A stretch of 5,442 nucleotides of DNA. It comes from Candidatus Nitrosotenuis sp. (GTDB taxonomy: Archaea > Thermoproteota > Nitrososphaeria > Nitrososphaerales > Nitrosopumilaceae). Every line of letters begins with the position of its first letter. Position 1 is the stretch's first letter. The translations under genes and the position numbers were made by a program. The stretch is taken from positions 1 to 5,442 of the forward strand of contig JAHEXS010000086.1 of the NCBI GenBank assembly GCA_023252015.1, read 5' to 3'. The notes beneath the pieces are model-generated. The model was not told the origin of the DNA. It did no database searches and worked only from the letters and a program-made list of their open reading frames with translations. Positions 1-5,358 of this stretch are shown one piece after another.

Positions 1-574
1 AATATTCATCTAACATCTTTGAGGCTTCAGTTGTCAGGAATGCCATGTATTCTTGATCCGTATTTGGATAAACAATCACGGACTTGCATCCTAGTGGCAT
101 TTCTGCTAAATGTTTTAACTTTAATTCGTATAGTGATCCTTCTCTTACTCCAGAAGCTGATAAGAATAGAAGTACTGCCTTATTTCGTATGCTCGATGTA
201 GCATTGAGCATTTTTTTAATATCCTCAGTAGTCCAAGCATGACCGCTAGAAGATTTTGTTTTTTCTGGAAATAACTGTCTGATTCTTTTCCAGTTTAGTA
301 TTAGATCTGATGACATGATGACCAAATGCTCAATGGCAGAAATCGCAATCTTGTGATAACTAAGTGATTTTCCTTCTGATTTTAAGTGCATTACATAATC
401 TTCTATCATTTCTTGAATCTTCTTTTGCTCGATTTTTACTATTGATTCAGGTGATTTTAGTCTGTAATATTGAACGAATTTAGAGACGTGGTAATTGTAT
501 TGTTTTCTAGTCGATTCTGATTTAATAGATTCTAGGAATAACCTCATTATGCGTGAATCTTCCATGTTTGCCAT
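1..574 (-). CDS. Tyrosine recombinase / phage-integrase family protein, N-terminal part (runs off left edge)
   Basis: Reading the minus strand from an ATG at 574 gives 191 uninterrupted codons that continue past the window edge. Residues about 7-95 are helical and charged and fit the SAM-like core-binding domain (for example STRKQYNYHVSKFVQYYRL at 21-39). The catalytic domain begins near W114 (WTTEDIKKML). SASGVREGSLYELKLKHL at 139-156 matches recombinase box I, with R144 as the likely first catalytic arginine. The following stretch, VIVYPNTDQEYMAFLTTEA (166-184), has the pattern I associate with integrase-like proteins of thaumarchaea. The Lys, His, second Arg and Tyr nucleophile would lie outside the window, so activity cannot be judged. 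An in-frame ATG at 565 is an alternative start and suits a TTTAA box at 588-592 better (about 25 nt, leaderless). The frame is also open upstream to a stop at 638-640, but without ATG or GTG. The gene is divergent from the ABC ATPase. It could mark a mobile or integrated element, or be a resident chromosomal recombinase. Confidence 0.8.
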   Translation of the reverse strand, partial: MANMEDSRIMRLFLESIKSESTRKQYNYHVSKFVQYYRLKSPESIVKIEQKKIQEMIEDYVMHLKSEGKSLSYHKIAISAIEHLVIMSSDLILNWKRIRQLFPEKTKSSSGHAWTTEDIKKMLNATSSIRNKAVLLFLSASGVREGSLYELKLKHLAEMPLGCKSVIVYPNTDQEYMAFLTTEASKMLDEY

Positions 575-587
575 TTGTATTACTTGG

Positions 588-592
588 TTAAA
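588..592 (-). promoter_or_regulatory. Possible TATA box for the recombinase gene
   Basis: TTTAA on the minus strand lies about 25 nt before the in-frame ATG at 565, the spacing of an archaeal TATA box to a leaderless start. The motif is short and AT-rich, so chance is a real possibility. Confidence 0.25.
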
Positions 593-647
593 TGGCTGTT
601 TTCCAGTAATATGTCTAAAGTTAAATGTTCCTCTTTGTTATCAATGC

Positions 648-653
648 AAGGAG
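648..653 (+). promoter_or_regulatory. Shine-Dalgarno-like site that sets the start of the ABC ATPase
   Basis: AAGGAG ends 10 nt before the ATG at 664, and the spacing is slightly long. It favours ATG 664 over the earlier in-frame ATG at 625, whose extra 13 residues (MFLFVINARSNDR) do not resemble the family N-terminus. A third ATG at 656 is in another frame and reaches a stop after seven codons. Confidence 0.5.
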
Positions 654-663
654 TAATGATCGT

Positions 664-1602
664 ATGGTGCAATTTTTGATAGTTGAAGACTTGAGCACAC
701 ACTATATCACGGAAAAAGGTCATGTGCACGCCGTTGAAAATGTTGATTTCAATTTAGAGGATGGCGAATCGATTGGAATTGCAGGAGAAAGCGCATGCGG
801 TAAAAGCACTCTTGGGTTATCTATAATACGGATGATTCCTGGAGGAAAAATAATTTCTGGCAAGATTCTAGTCGATGGGGATTCGATACTGGAACTATCC
901 GAAGAAGAATTTGATAAAAAACAACGCTGGAAAAAGATCTCAATGGTATTTCAGGGTGCAATGAACTCACTTGATCCTGTATTTACCGTATCTCAGCAGC
1001 TCTCTGACGTTCTAAAACAACATGATTTTGATGGAGATTATTCTGACGCAATGAAATGGGCAGTGAGCTCTGTTGGCCTCAAAGAAGACGTTCTGCAAAA
1101 ATATCCACATGAGTTGAGCGGTGGAATGAAACAGCGCATAGTTATCGCAATGGCGTTGTTGTTGAGGCCAAAAATTATGATTGCTGACGAGCCAACAACT
1201 GCCCTAGACGTACTGGTTCAGGCACAAATTCTCAACTTGCTCAAAAATCTGAAAAAAGACGGAATGTCAATAATGCTAATCTCCCATGATTTGTCAACAA
1301 TTTCTGAGATTTGCGAAAAAGTTGGGATAATGTACGGAGGCAAAATGATTGAATTTGGCACATCGCATGAAATATTTGAAAAACCAAAACATCCTTACAC
1401 GCAAGCTCTAATTCAATCGATTCCAAGGTTACATGGCACTGAAAAACCAAAATACATTCCAGGAAGCCCGCCCAACCTACTTGATCCAAAACCTGGATGT
1501 CGATTCATTGATAGATGTCCATACGTAATGGAAAAATGCAAAAAAGATCCGCCTAAATTCAAAACAGACTCTGGCTATGTGCTGTGCTGGCTTTACGAAT
1601 AA
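664..1602 (+). CDS. dppD: Dipeptide/oligopeptide ABC transporter ATP-binding protein (DppD/OppD type)
   Basis: This 312-residue protein is the cytoplasmic ATPase of a peptide-type importer; it hydrolyses ATP to drive uptake through two permease subunits. The start at 664 follows AAGGAG and gives MVQFLIVEDLSTHY, a normal family N-terminus. Motifs in order: Walker A GESACGKST at 41-49 (Ala where Gly is usual, but the GxxxxGK[ST] core is intact), Q-loop Q97 in VFQGAMNSLDP, signature LSGGMKQR at 151-158, Walker B IMIADEP at 171-177, D-loop ALD at 180-182 and switch H208. The C-terminal oligopeptide-transporter extension is present (HPYTQAL, then PGSPPNLLDPKPGCRF). It carries four cysteines, C279, C285, C292 and C308, at the spacing that holds a [4Fe-4S] cluster in mycobacterial DppD. 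Length is normal. No substrate-binding protein, permease or second ATPase is adjacent: a recombinase lies upstream and an opposing gene downstream. The actual substrate (peptide, nickel or other) cannot be told from the ATPase alone, so the symbol is by type only. Confidence 0.9.
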   Translation: MVQFLIVEDLSTHYITEKGHVHAVENVDFNLEDGESIGIAGESACGKSTLGLSIIRMIPGGKIISGKILVDGDSILELSEEEFDKKQRWKKISMVFQGAMNSLDPVFTVSQQLSDVLKQHDFDGDYSDAMKWAVSSVGLKEDVLQKYPHELSGGMKQRIVIAMALLLRPKIMIADEPTTALDVLVQAQILNLLKNLKKDGMSIMLISHDLSTISEICEKVGIMYGGKMIEFGTSHEIFEKPKHPYTQALIQSIPRLHGTEKPKYIPGSPPNLLDPKPGCRFIDRCPYVMEKCKKDPPKFKTDSGYVLCWLYE

Positions 1603-1967
1603 TTTCTAACTAGTGGAAGACACGAGTCGATAATTCTCAACATTTCGGAGCGAATCACCTTTTTATCAATTGATACCCAAACTCTGTGTTTTTTTATTGC
1701 AAATGAAATTGTTTGTACTTTCTTTCTTTCTTCCCAGACAAATTCAATTTGGCCCAAGCTCTTATCAAATTCCCGTTCCATGCCAGTCTTGATTGCAATG
1801 TGAGAAAACTGACTCAGTGTGTTCTTTGCATTCAAAAACGGTTTTAGCCCATTTTTTCTTTTGTATGCAAGCAGTTTGCCGTTCTTTCCTATCACTCCTA
1901 CAAATCTAATGTATGGACTAATAGTTGAAATCTTAAAACAAATTTCTTGAAGTTCTTTTTTTGTCAA
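1593..1967 (-). CDS. Small DUF6659-like thaumarchaeal protein
   Basis: A 124-residue soluble protein without signal peptide or membrane segment. It reads like the DUF6659 family, which I know as a multicopy family of unknown function in ammonia-oxidising archaea. The hallmarks are an N-terminal helix (KELQEICFKI), then IRFVGVIGKNGKLLAYKRK (21-39), GLKP (40-43), a middle helix ending MEREFDKSLGQIEF, and a strand pair ISFAI / VWVSID before a final helix. This alternation of a helix, two strands, a helix and more strands is similar to roadblock/profilin-like folds, which is inference only. The start codon is TTG at 1967; no ATG or GTG is available upstream in frame before a stop, and a TATA-like TTAAAA lies about 28 nt before it. 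Its 3' end overlaps the ABC ATPase tail by 10 bp in convergent orientation, so the two are not an operon. The function is unknown. Confidence 0.75.
   Translation of the reverse strand: MTKKELQEICFKISTISPYIRFVGVIGKNGKLLAYKRKNGLKPFLNAKNTLSQFSHIAIKTGMEREFDKSLGQIEFVWEERKKVQTISFAIKKHRVWVSIDKKVIRSEMLRIIDSCLPLVRNYS
1660..1695 (+). terminator. Possible T-tract termination region for the ABC ATPase transcript
   Basis: Downstream of the ATPase stop, the plus strand carries T5 at 1660-1664 and T7 at 1689-1695, the kind of oligo-T signal that terminates archaeal RNA polymerase. These tracts lie antisense within the DUF6659-like gene, where they also encode lysine/phenylalanine-rich codons, so they may be only coding composition. 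Confidence 0.25.
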
Positions 1968-1988
1968 TTGAATTTCTCTCTGACCTAT

Positions 1989-2002
1989 GATATTTTAATA
2001 TC
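1989..2002. promoter_or_regulatory. TATA-containing palindrome for the minus-strand DUF6659-like gene
   Basis: GATATT-TT-AATATC is a perfect inverted repeat with a 2-nt centre. Read on the minus strand, its core TTAAAA (1993-1998) is centred about 28 nt before the TTG start at 1967, so it fits an archaeal TATA box and a leaderless or nearly leaderless mRNA. The symmetry could be an operator over the TATA box, or simply AT-rich sequence. Confidence 0.45.
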
Positions 2003-2025
2003 GTGGTTCCTGTGATTTTCTATGG

Positions 2026-2032
2026 TTTAATA
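2026..2032 (+). promoter_or_regulatory. TATA box for the VTT/DedA membrane protein gene
   Basis: TTTAATA is centred about 26 nt upstream of the GTG at 2055, the canonical distance from TATA to transcription start in archaea. Transcription would therefore begin at or next to the GTG, giving a leaderless mRNA and supporting this GTG as the true start. Confidence 0.5.
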
Positions 2033-2054
2033 GTCTAAATTAAATCGTCAGGAT

Positions 2055-2687
2055 GTGGATATTTCGGCGATTTTTCCCTTTGCTGATGGCATTGGTTATA
2101 TCGGCCTCGCACTCGTAAGCTTTTTTGGCTCATTAATTCCGTTTGTACCGTTACCATCATTCATCTTTCTGGCTACGATGGCTGCAGGTGACAAATTCAA
2201 TATCCATTATTTGGTGCTAATTTCGGCGTTAACTGCGACTGTTGCAAAACAAATAATATTCCTCATAAGCTATGGCGGCAGAAAAATGATGAATGATAAA
2301 ACCCGTATCAGAATGAAACCGTTTGAACGACTGGTAAAAAGATATGGTGCAGCTGCAGCATTTGTGGCTGCCGCAACTCCGATTCCGGACGATTTGATTT
2401 ATGTTCCGTTGGCACTTGCAAGGTATAACCCAGTAAGGTTTTTCATATCTACATTCATTGGGAAAATTGTTTTAGGTTATGTGGTTGTGTTATTGTCTCA
2501 TTTCTTTGGCATGACCTATGTAGAACCGTTTCTTGAAAATATCAAAGATCCAATAGTAGTATACTTTGGATTTGTAGTTTTTGCCGCAACGATGACTGCC
2601 GCAATACTGTTACTGCTGAGATTAAACTGGGAAAAAATTCTTGGGAAATTTGCACCGTGGGCCGTGCAGAATGACGACGAAAATTAG
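2055..2687 (+). CDS. VTT/DedA-family (SNARE-associated) integral membrane protein
   Basis: A 210-residue polytopic membrane protein with hydrophobic segments at about 13-44 (broken by P29, P32, P34, as in the family's re-entrant region), 50-73, 98-122, 131-152 and 167-188. The conserved core is AAATPIPDDLIYVPLALARY (105-124) followed by NPVRFF (125-130). This corresponds to the proline- and charge-bearing signature of VTT-domain proteins, with embedded acidic D112/D113 and basic R123/R128. Family members (bacterial DedA, YqjA, archaeal homologues, eukaryotic TMEM41B/VMP1) move or flip lipids, or affect proton-dependent membrane homeostasis; the substrate here is unknown. The GTG start is supported by the TATA spacing upstream; the overlapping ATG at 2053 is in a different frame. 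The gene is monocistronic, divergent from the DUF6659-like gene, and its stop overlaps the end of mpg by 4 bp tail-to-tail. Family placement is good; specific function is not assignable. Confidence 0.8.
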   Translation: MDISAIFPFADGIGYIGLALVSFFGSLIPFVPLPSFIFLATMAAGDKFNIHYLVLISALTATVAKQIIFLISYGGRKMMNDKTRIRMKPFERLVKRYGAAAAFVAAATPIPDDLIYVPLALARYNPVRFFISTFIGKIVLGYVVVLLSHFFGMTYVEPFLENIKDPIVVYFGFVVFAATMTAAILLLLRLNWEKILGKFAPWAVQNDDEN

Positions 2688-3250
2688 GTTTTAATTTTAA
2701 AATTCCAAAGTTTTTCAGTTCCTTTCTTTATACCGACTCGTGAACCAGTGCTTATCTTTCCATTAATTTTGTCTTCATCTGTAATGTATAGGTACGATGA
2801 ATTGACAAGATCCTCGCCGTAATGCATTTTTGTAATTCCAAGGGCAATTGTAATCTTTGCAGGACCGTTTGTAAGATTTGAAATGTTGTCTGTCTTTCTA
2901 TTCTGGATCATGACATCGATTCCGTCTTTTGGCTCTAGTGTTCTGATCAAAACTGCTCCTGCCTGAAAATTCTTACTCTTGGCTACTGCGTTTACGCAAT
3001 AATGCATTCCATATGTAAAGTAGACATATGCGTGACCTACCTCGCCAAACATCGCCTTGTTACGTTCCGTCATGCTTCTAAAAGCATGGCTTGCAGGATC
3101 ATCGCTGTGTCTGTATGCCTCAGTTTCAGTTATTATTCCAGATAATGTCTTTTTTCCAATTTTGCGAACTAGTGTTTTTCCAAGCAGGTCCTTTGCAACT
3201 TGGACCGTATTTCGCGCGTAAAATTCCCGGGACAGTCTCGTTCTAACCAT
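2684..3250 (-). CDS. mpg: 3-methyladenine DNA glycosylase, AAG/MPG family
   Basis: A 188-residue monofunctional DNA glycosylase that removes alkylated and deaminated purines (3-methyladenine, hypoxanthine, ethenoadenine in the family) to start base-excision repair. From the ATG at 3250: LLGKTLVR at 22-29, then GIITETEAYRHSDDPASHAF at 38-57. This contains the catalytic-type E44, the base-stacking Y46 and H55, equivalent to E125, Y127 and H136 of human AAG. TERNKAMFG (61-69) and GHAYVYFTYGMHYCVNAV (72-89) complete the active-site core, with N87 matching the human N169 position. NGPAKITIALGI follows as expected. Length is typical for prokaryotic members. A TTG at 3265 would add five residues, but ATG 3250 is preferred because it gives a compact 8-bp overlap with the udg stop (AATGGTTAG), suggesting translational coupling. 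It is the last gene of the tldD-udg-mpg cluster. Confidence 0.92.
   Translation of the reverse strand: MVRTRLSREFYARNTVQVAKDLLGKTLVRKIGKKTLSGIITETEAYRHSDDPASHAFRSMTERNKAMFGEVGHAYVYFTYGMHYCVNAVAKSKNFQAGAVLIRTLEPKDGIDVMIQNRKTDNISNLTNGPAKITIALGITKMHYGEDLVNSSYLYITDEDKINGKISTGSRVGIKKGTEKLWNFKIKT
2711..2715 (+). terminator. Possible T-tract terminator after the VTT gene
   Basis: T5 at 2711-2715, preceded by two T4 runs at 2689-2698, follows the VTT stop by 24 nt. It matches archaeal oligo-T termination, but it lies antisense to the last codons of mpg, where AT-rich lysine codons also explain it. Confidence 0.3.
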
Positions 3251-3800
3251 TTTTGATTTCGTCAAGGGCTTTCACTAAATTCTGTATGTCTTTTTCTAAT
3301 ACTGGTATCAGATCTTGATTGTATATTGTAGCTGCTGGATGGAAAGTCAAAAAGTAAACCCTGCCATCTTTTTTTATTGTTTTTCCCCTGTTTTTTGTTA
3401 TTTCTCCCTTGCCTAGAATTGAGTTGCTCGCAGTATTCCCCATAATGCAAATTATTTTTGGATTTATTAGTTTGATTTCATTATTGAGATATTCCATGCA
3501 CGAACTACGTTCTAGTTCCGTTGGAACGCGATTGTCTGGAGGTCTGCATTTTACAACATTTGTTATGTAAACTGATTCTCGCGAGAGTCCAGCTCTTTCT
3601 AGCATTTCCGAGAGTTTTTTTCCAGCTGCTCCCACAAACGGTTCTCCTCTAAGATCCTCACTTCTGCCTGGTGCCTCGCCAACAAAGACGATCTCTGCAT
3701 TTTTGTTTCCCTTTCCTGGGACTGCATTTGTCCTTGTCTTACACAAGTCGCATTTTGTGCAAGAAATAACTTGATTGTGAATGTTGTCAAGCTCTGCCAT
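3243..3800 (-). CDS. udg: Uracil-DNA glycosylase, family 4 ([4Fe-4S] type)
   Basis: A 185-residue glycosylase that excises uracil arising from cytosine deamination or dUMP misincorporation. Diagnostic features: C14 and C17 (CTKC), motif GEAPGRSEDLRGEPFVGAAG at 41-60, N81 in ITNVVKCRPPDNRVP with C85, C101, and HPA at 154-156. C14, C17, C85 and C101 are at the spacing of the four cluster ligands in thermophile family-4 enzymes. E42 and N81 correspond to active-site residues, and H154 to the motif-2 histidine. There is no obvious PCNA-binding (PIP) motif at the C-terminus. The ATG at 3800 lies 1 nt after the tldD stop; a GTG at 3815 would add five residues and overlap tldD by 14 nt. The tight junction with tldD upstream and the 8-bp overlap with mpg downstream argue for one transcript. 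Confidence 0.93.
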   Translation of the reverse strand: MAELDNIHNQVISCTKCDLCKTRTNAVPGKGNKNAEIVFVGEAPGRSEDLRGEPFVGAAGKKLSEMLERAGLSRESVYITNVVKCRPPDNRVPTELERSSCMEYLNNEIKLINPKIICIMGNTASNSILGKGEITKNRGKTIKKDGRVYFLTFHPAATIYNQDLIPVLEKDIQNLVKALDEIKNG

Positions 3801-3801
3801 T

Positions 3802-5208
3802 TTATGCGCCCACACTTTTTACTGTAGCAACTCCACGAATTGACGGGCCGCCATTTCCCATCTTCATTTGTTGCATTGGATCTCCTTTACCGCAATTAGT
3901 AATCGGTCTTACTGTAAAATCCTTTCCACATGCATCAATCGAATTAAAAAATTCCGGAGCAGTTCCAACTACAATTACATCTCTTAAAAGATCCGACACT
4001 TCACCATTTTCAATTTTATTTGCGTATTGACACGATATACTCCAATTGTACCTTCTCATATCTATTGAAGGTATCTTCATGTTTGATATGAGATATCCGT
4101 TTTTAACATCCTTTATCATTTCTTGTGGATTCCAATCGCCTTTTTCTATACACGTGCAAGCCATTCTGATTAATGGCATAAACCGATATGATGTTGCACG
4201 CATGCTCGCATTTGGCTTTCTATTGAAAATACTCGCTGTCTCACGACTATACATGTGATCTACAAGTTTGCCGTCCTTTACAAGCTGTTTTCTTTGTGAT
4301 TTTGTACCCTCATCATCATAATTGTACCACCCAAGATTTCCTTCTATCGTGGGATCGTCTATGACGTTGAGGTTTTTTGAGCCAATTTGTTCTCCGAGCA
4401 TTCCTGCCCACCATGCCCCACCTGCCCACGCCATTTCCTTTCCCAAAACCCTGTCTGCTTCCGATGGGTGACCTAAAATCTCATGCGCCAAAAGCGCAAC
4501 AAAGTCTGGATTCATCACGACTGTTGCTTTTTCTTCTTTTACAGGTTTTGCATCAAGCAGTTTTACTGCCTTGTCTGATGTTTCTTTTGCTATGGAAAAC
4601 ATATCTACGCTCTCTGTAATTTTTTCTAGACCCCCTCTCCCGCCCTCCGTTGTGTTTATGGACTGGGTCAATCCAGCTTGATGTGCAATTGCAGTTAAAT
4701 CCATTATGGTATCTGAAAATTCCTGCATTATTTTTGTCCCTTCGCTGTTTACAAAATACTTTGATACCGTACTTGATGATGCACTCACAATACTTTTGGT
4801 TATTTTTTTATTGTCTCGGATTATCCTGTCGCAGTCAAACGCAACCTTGCCTAATGAGTAAGGTGTAACCTCTTTTTTTATTTTATATTTGATGTTTTGT
4901 ATAACTGATGGAATTTCTGCCAAGATAACCTTACTTTTCTTTTTTTGTGAGTAATGTTTTGCGGCCTTTATGGCATTTGTGATGCCGTTATCTATCATGG
5001 TAATATCTGAGGTAGAGTAAAACCCCCAAGCTCCGTCACATAATACTCTAATGCCAATTCCAGATTCGTGGTGGGTTACAATGTGCTCGATGTGGCCGTT
5101 TTCAATGACAAAGCCATGTTTTTCAATAACTTCTGATCTTGCGTCACAGTATGAGCATCCTTGGTTTTGGGCAAACAATATCGCTTTCTCAGCATGTTCT
5201 CTTAACAC
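3802..5208 (-). CDS. tldD: TldD/PmbA-family zinc metalloprotease (TldD type)
   Basis: A 468-residue cytosolic protein of the TldD/TldE family. In bacteria the TldD-TldE heterodimer degrades unfolded small proteins and trims peptides such as microcin B17 and the CcdA antitoxin; TldD supplies the zinc site. The signature is AHEILGHPSEADRVLG at 241-256, with H242, E243 and H247 forming the HExxxH site, and a third ligand candidate is C439 in ITNCGKGDP. These identify the catalytic TldD rather than the inactive TldE partner. The N-terminal domain (ARSEVIEKHGFVIENGHIE, with GIGIRVLCDGAWGFYST at 50-66) and C-terminal domain (GNGGPSIRGVATV) are complete, and length is normal. The start is GTG at 5208: no ATG or GTG lies upstream before a stop, and a TATA box fits. 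It is first in a cluster with two DNA glycosylases. No tldE neighbour is in the window, so the protein may partner with a distant TldE or act as a homodimer. Confidence 0.92.
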   Translation of the reverse strand: MLREHAEKAILFAQNQGCSYCDARSEVIEKHGFVIENGHIEHIVTHHESGIGIRVLCDGAWGFYSTSDITMIDNGITNAIKAAKHYSQKKKSKVILAEIPSVIQNIKYKIKKEVTPYSLGKVAFDCDRIIRDNKKITKSIVSASSSTVSKYFVNSEGTKIMQEFSDTIMDLTAIAHQAGLTQSINTTEGGRGGLEKITESVDMFSIAKETSDKAVKLLDAKPVKEEKATVVMNPDFVALLAHEILGHPSEADRVLGKEMAWAGGAWWAGMLGEQIGSKNLNVIDDPTIEGNLGWYNYDDEGTKSQRKQLVKDGKLVDHMYSRETASIFNRKPNASMRATSYRFMPLIRMACTCIEKGDWNPQEMIKDVKNGYLISNMKIPSIDMRRYNWSISCQYANKIENGEVSDLLRDVIVVGTAPEFFNSIDACGKDFTVRPITNCGKGDPMQQMKMGNGGPSIRGVATVKSVGA

Positions 5209-5234
5209 GTTATTTGCTGGATGTGCTATGTTCT

Positions 5235-5240
5235 TTTATA
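5235..5240 (-). promoter_or_regulatory. TATA box for the tldD-udg-mpg cluster
   Basis: TATAAA on the minus strand (followed by AG) is the best TATA match in the window and is centred about 29 nt before the GTG start at 5208. Transcription should begin within a few nucleotides of the start codon, giving a leaderless or near-leaderless mRNA; no Shine-Dalgarno sequence is visible before the GTG. Confidence 0.6.
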
Positions 5241-5284
5241 GACTTTGACGGCAAAAGACCACCCGGATTTATCCCGACGAATGC

Positions 5285-5304
5285 CGGTAATTACGTAATG
5301 ACCG
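5285..5304. promoter_or_regulatory. 20-bp dyad, candidate regulator-binding site upstream of tldD
   Basis: The 10-bp perfect palindrome ATTACGTAAT (5290-5299) is flanked by CGGT on the left and ACCG on the right, so 18 of 20 positions are symmetric; the only mismatch pair is A5289/G5300. It lies about 45 bp upstream of the tldD TATA box and 14 bp before an ATAAAT box reading the other way (5319-5324), a position where an archaeal repressor or activator could act on either promoter. There is no direct evidence of binding. Confidence 0.4.
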
Positions 5305-5318
5305 CCTTGTCAAATACG

Positions 5319-5324
5319 ATAAAT
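5319..5324 (+). promoter_or_regulatory. Possible TATA box for a plus-strand gene at the right edge
   Basis: ATAAAT would place a transcription start near 5347, about 11 nt before the GTG at 5359 or 35 nt before the GTG at 5383. It is a weak motif in AT-rich sequence and is tied to an uncertain gene. Confidence 0.2.
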
Positions 5325-5358
5325 TCACAAAAAACACTCAATGTCATAGCCAAGCAAA

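Noticed and set aside
100..130. An apparent frameshift in the recombinase just after box I.
   Set aside because: It came from miscounting an A-run while reverse-complementing. Re-reading 61-180 base by base gives a continuous frame (YELKLKHLAEMPLGCKSV).
19..201. Plus-strand 60-codon open frame.
   Set aside because: It lies antisense within the recombinase; its composition is an echo of the minus-strand codons and it matches no known protein.
625..663. Longer N-terminus of the ABC ATPase from the ATG at 625.
   Set aside because: The extra 13 residues do not fit the family, and AAGGAG at 648-653 points to ATG 664.
1241..1489. Minus-strand open frame within the ABC ATPase gene.
   Set aside because: It is antisense to conserved ATPase motifs, which fully explain the sequence.
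2693..2704. Perfect 12-bp palindrome AATTTTAAAATT at the VTT/mpg junction.
   Set aside because: It is pure A/T and falls in Lys/Ile/Phe codons at the end of mpg, so symmetry is expected by chance.
3262..3790. Two further minus-strand open frames inside udg.
   Set aside because: They are out-of-frame shadows of a well-conserved family-4 UDG.
4046..5248. Several plus-strand open frames of 65-80 codons opposite tldD.
   Set aside because: They are antisense to tldD, with low-complexity Leu/Phe/Ser-rich products and no family resemblance.
5249..5286. Possible structured RNA: CGGC/GCCG pairing around a GGAT/ATCC hairpin.
   Set aside because: The stems are only 4 bp and separated by long loops; no riboswitch or known RNA pattern is recognisable.
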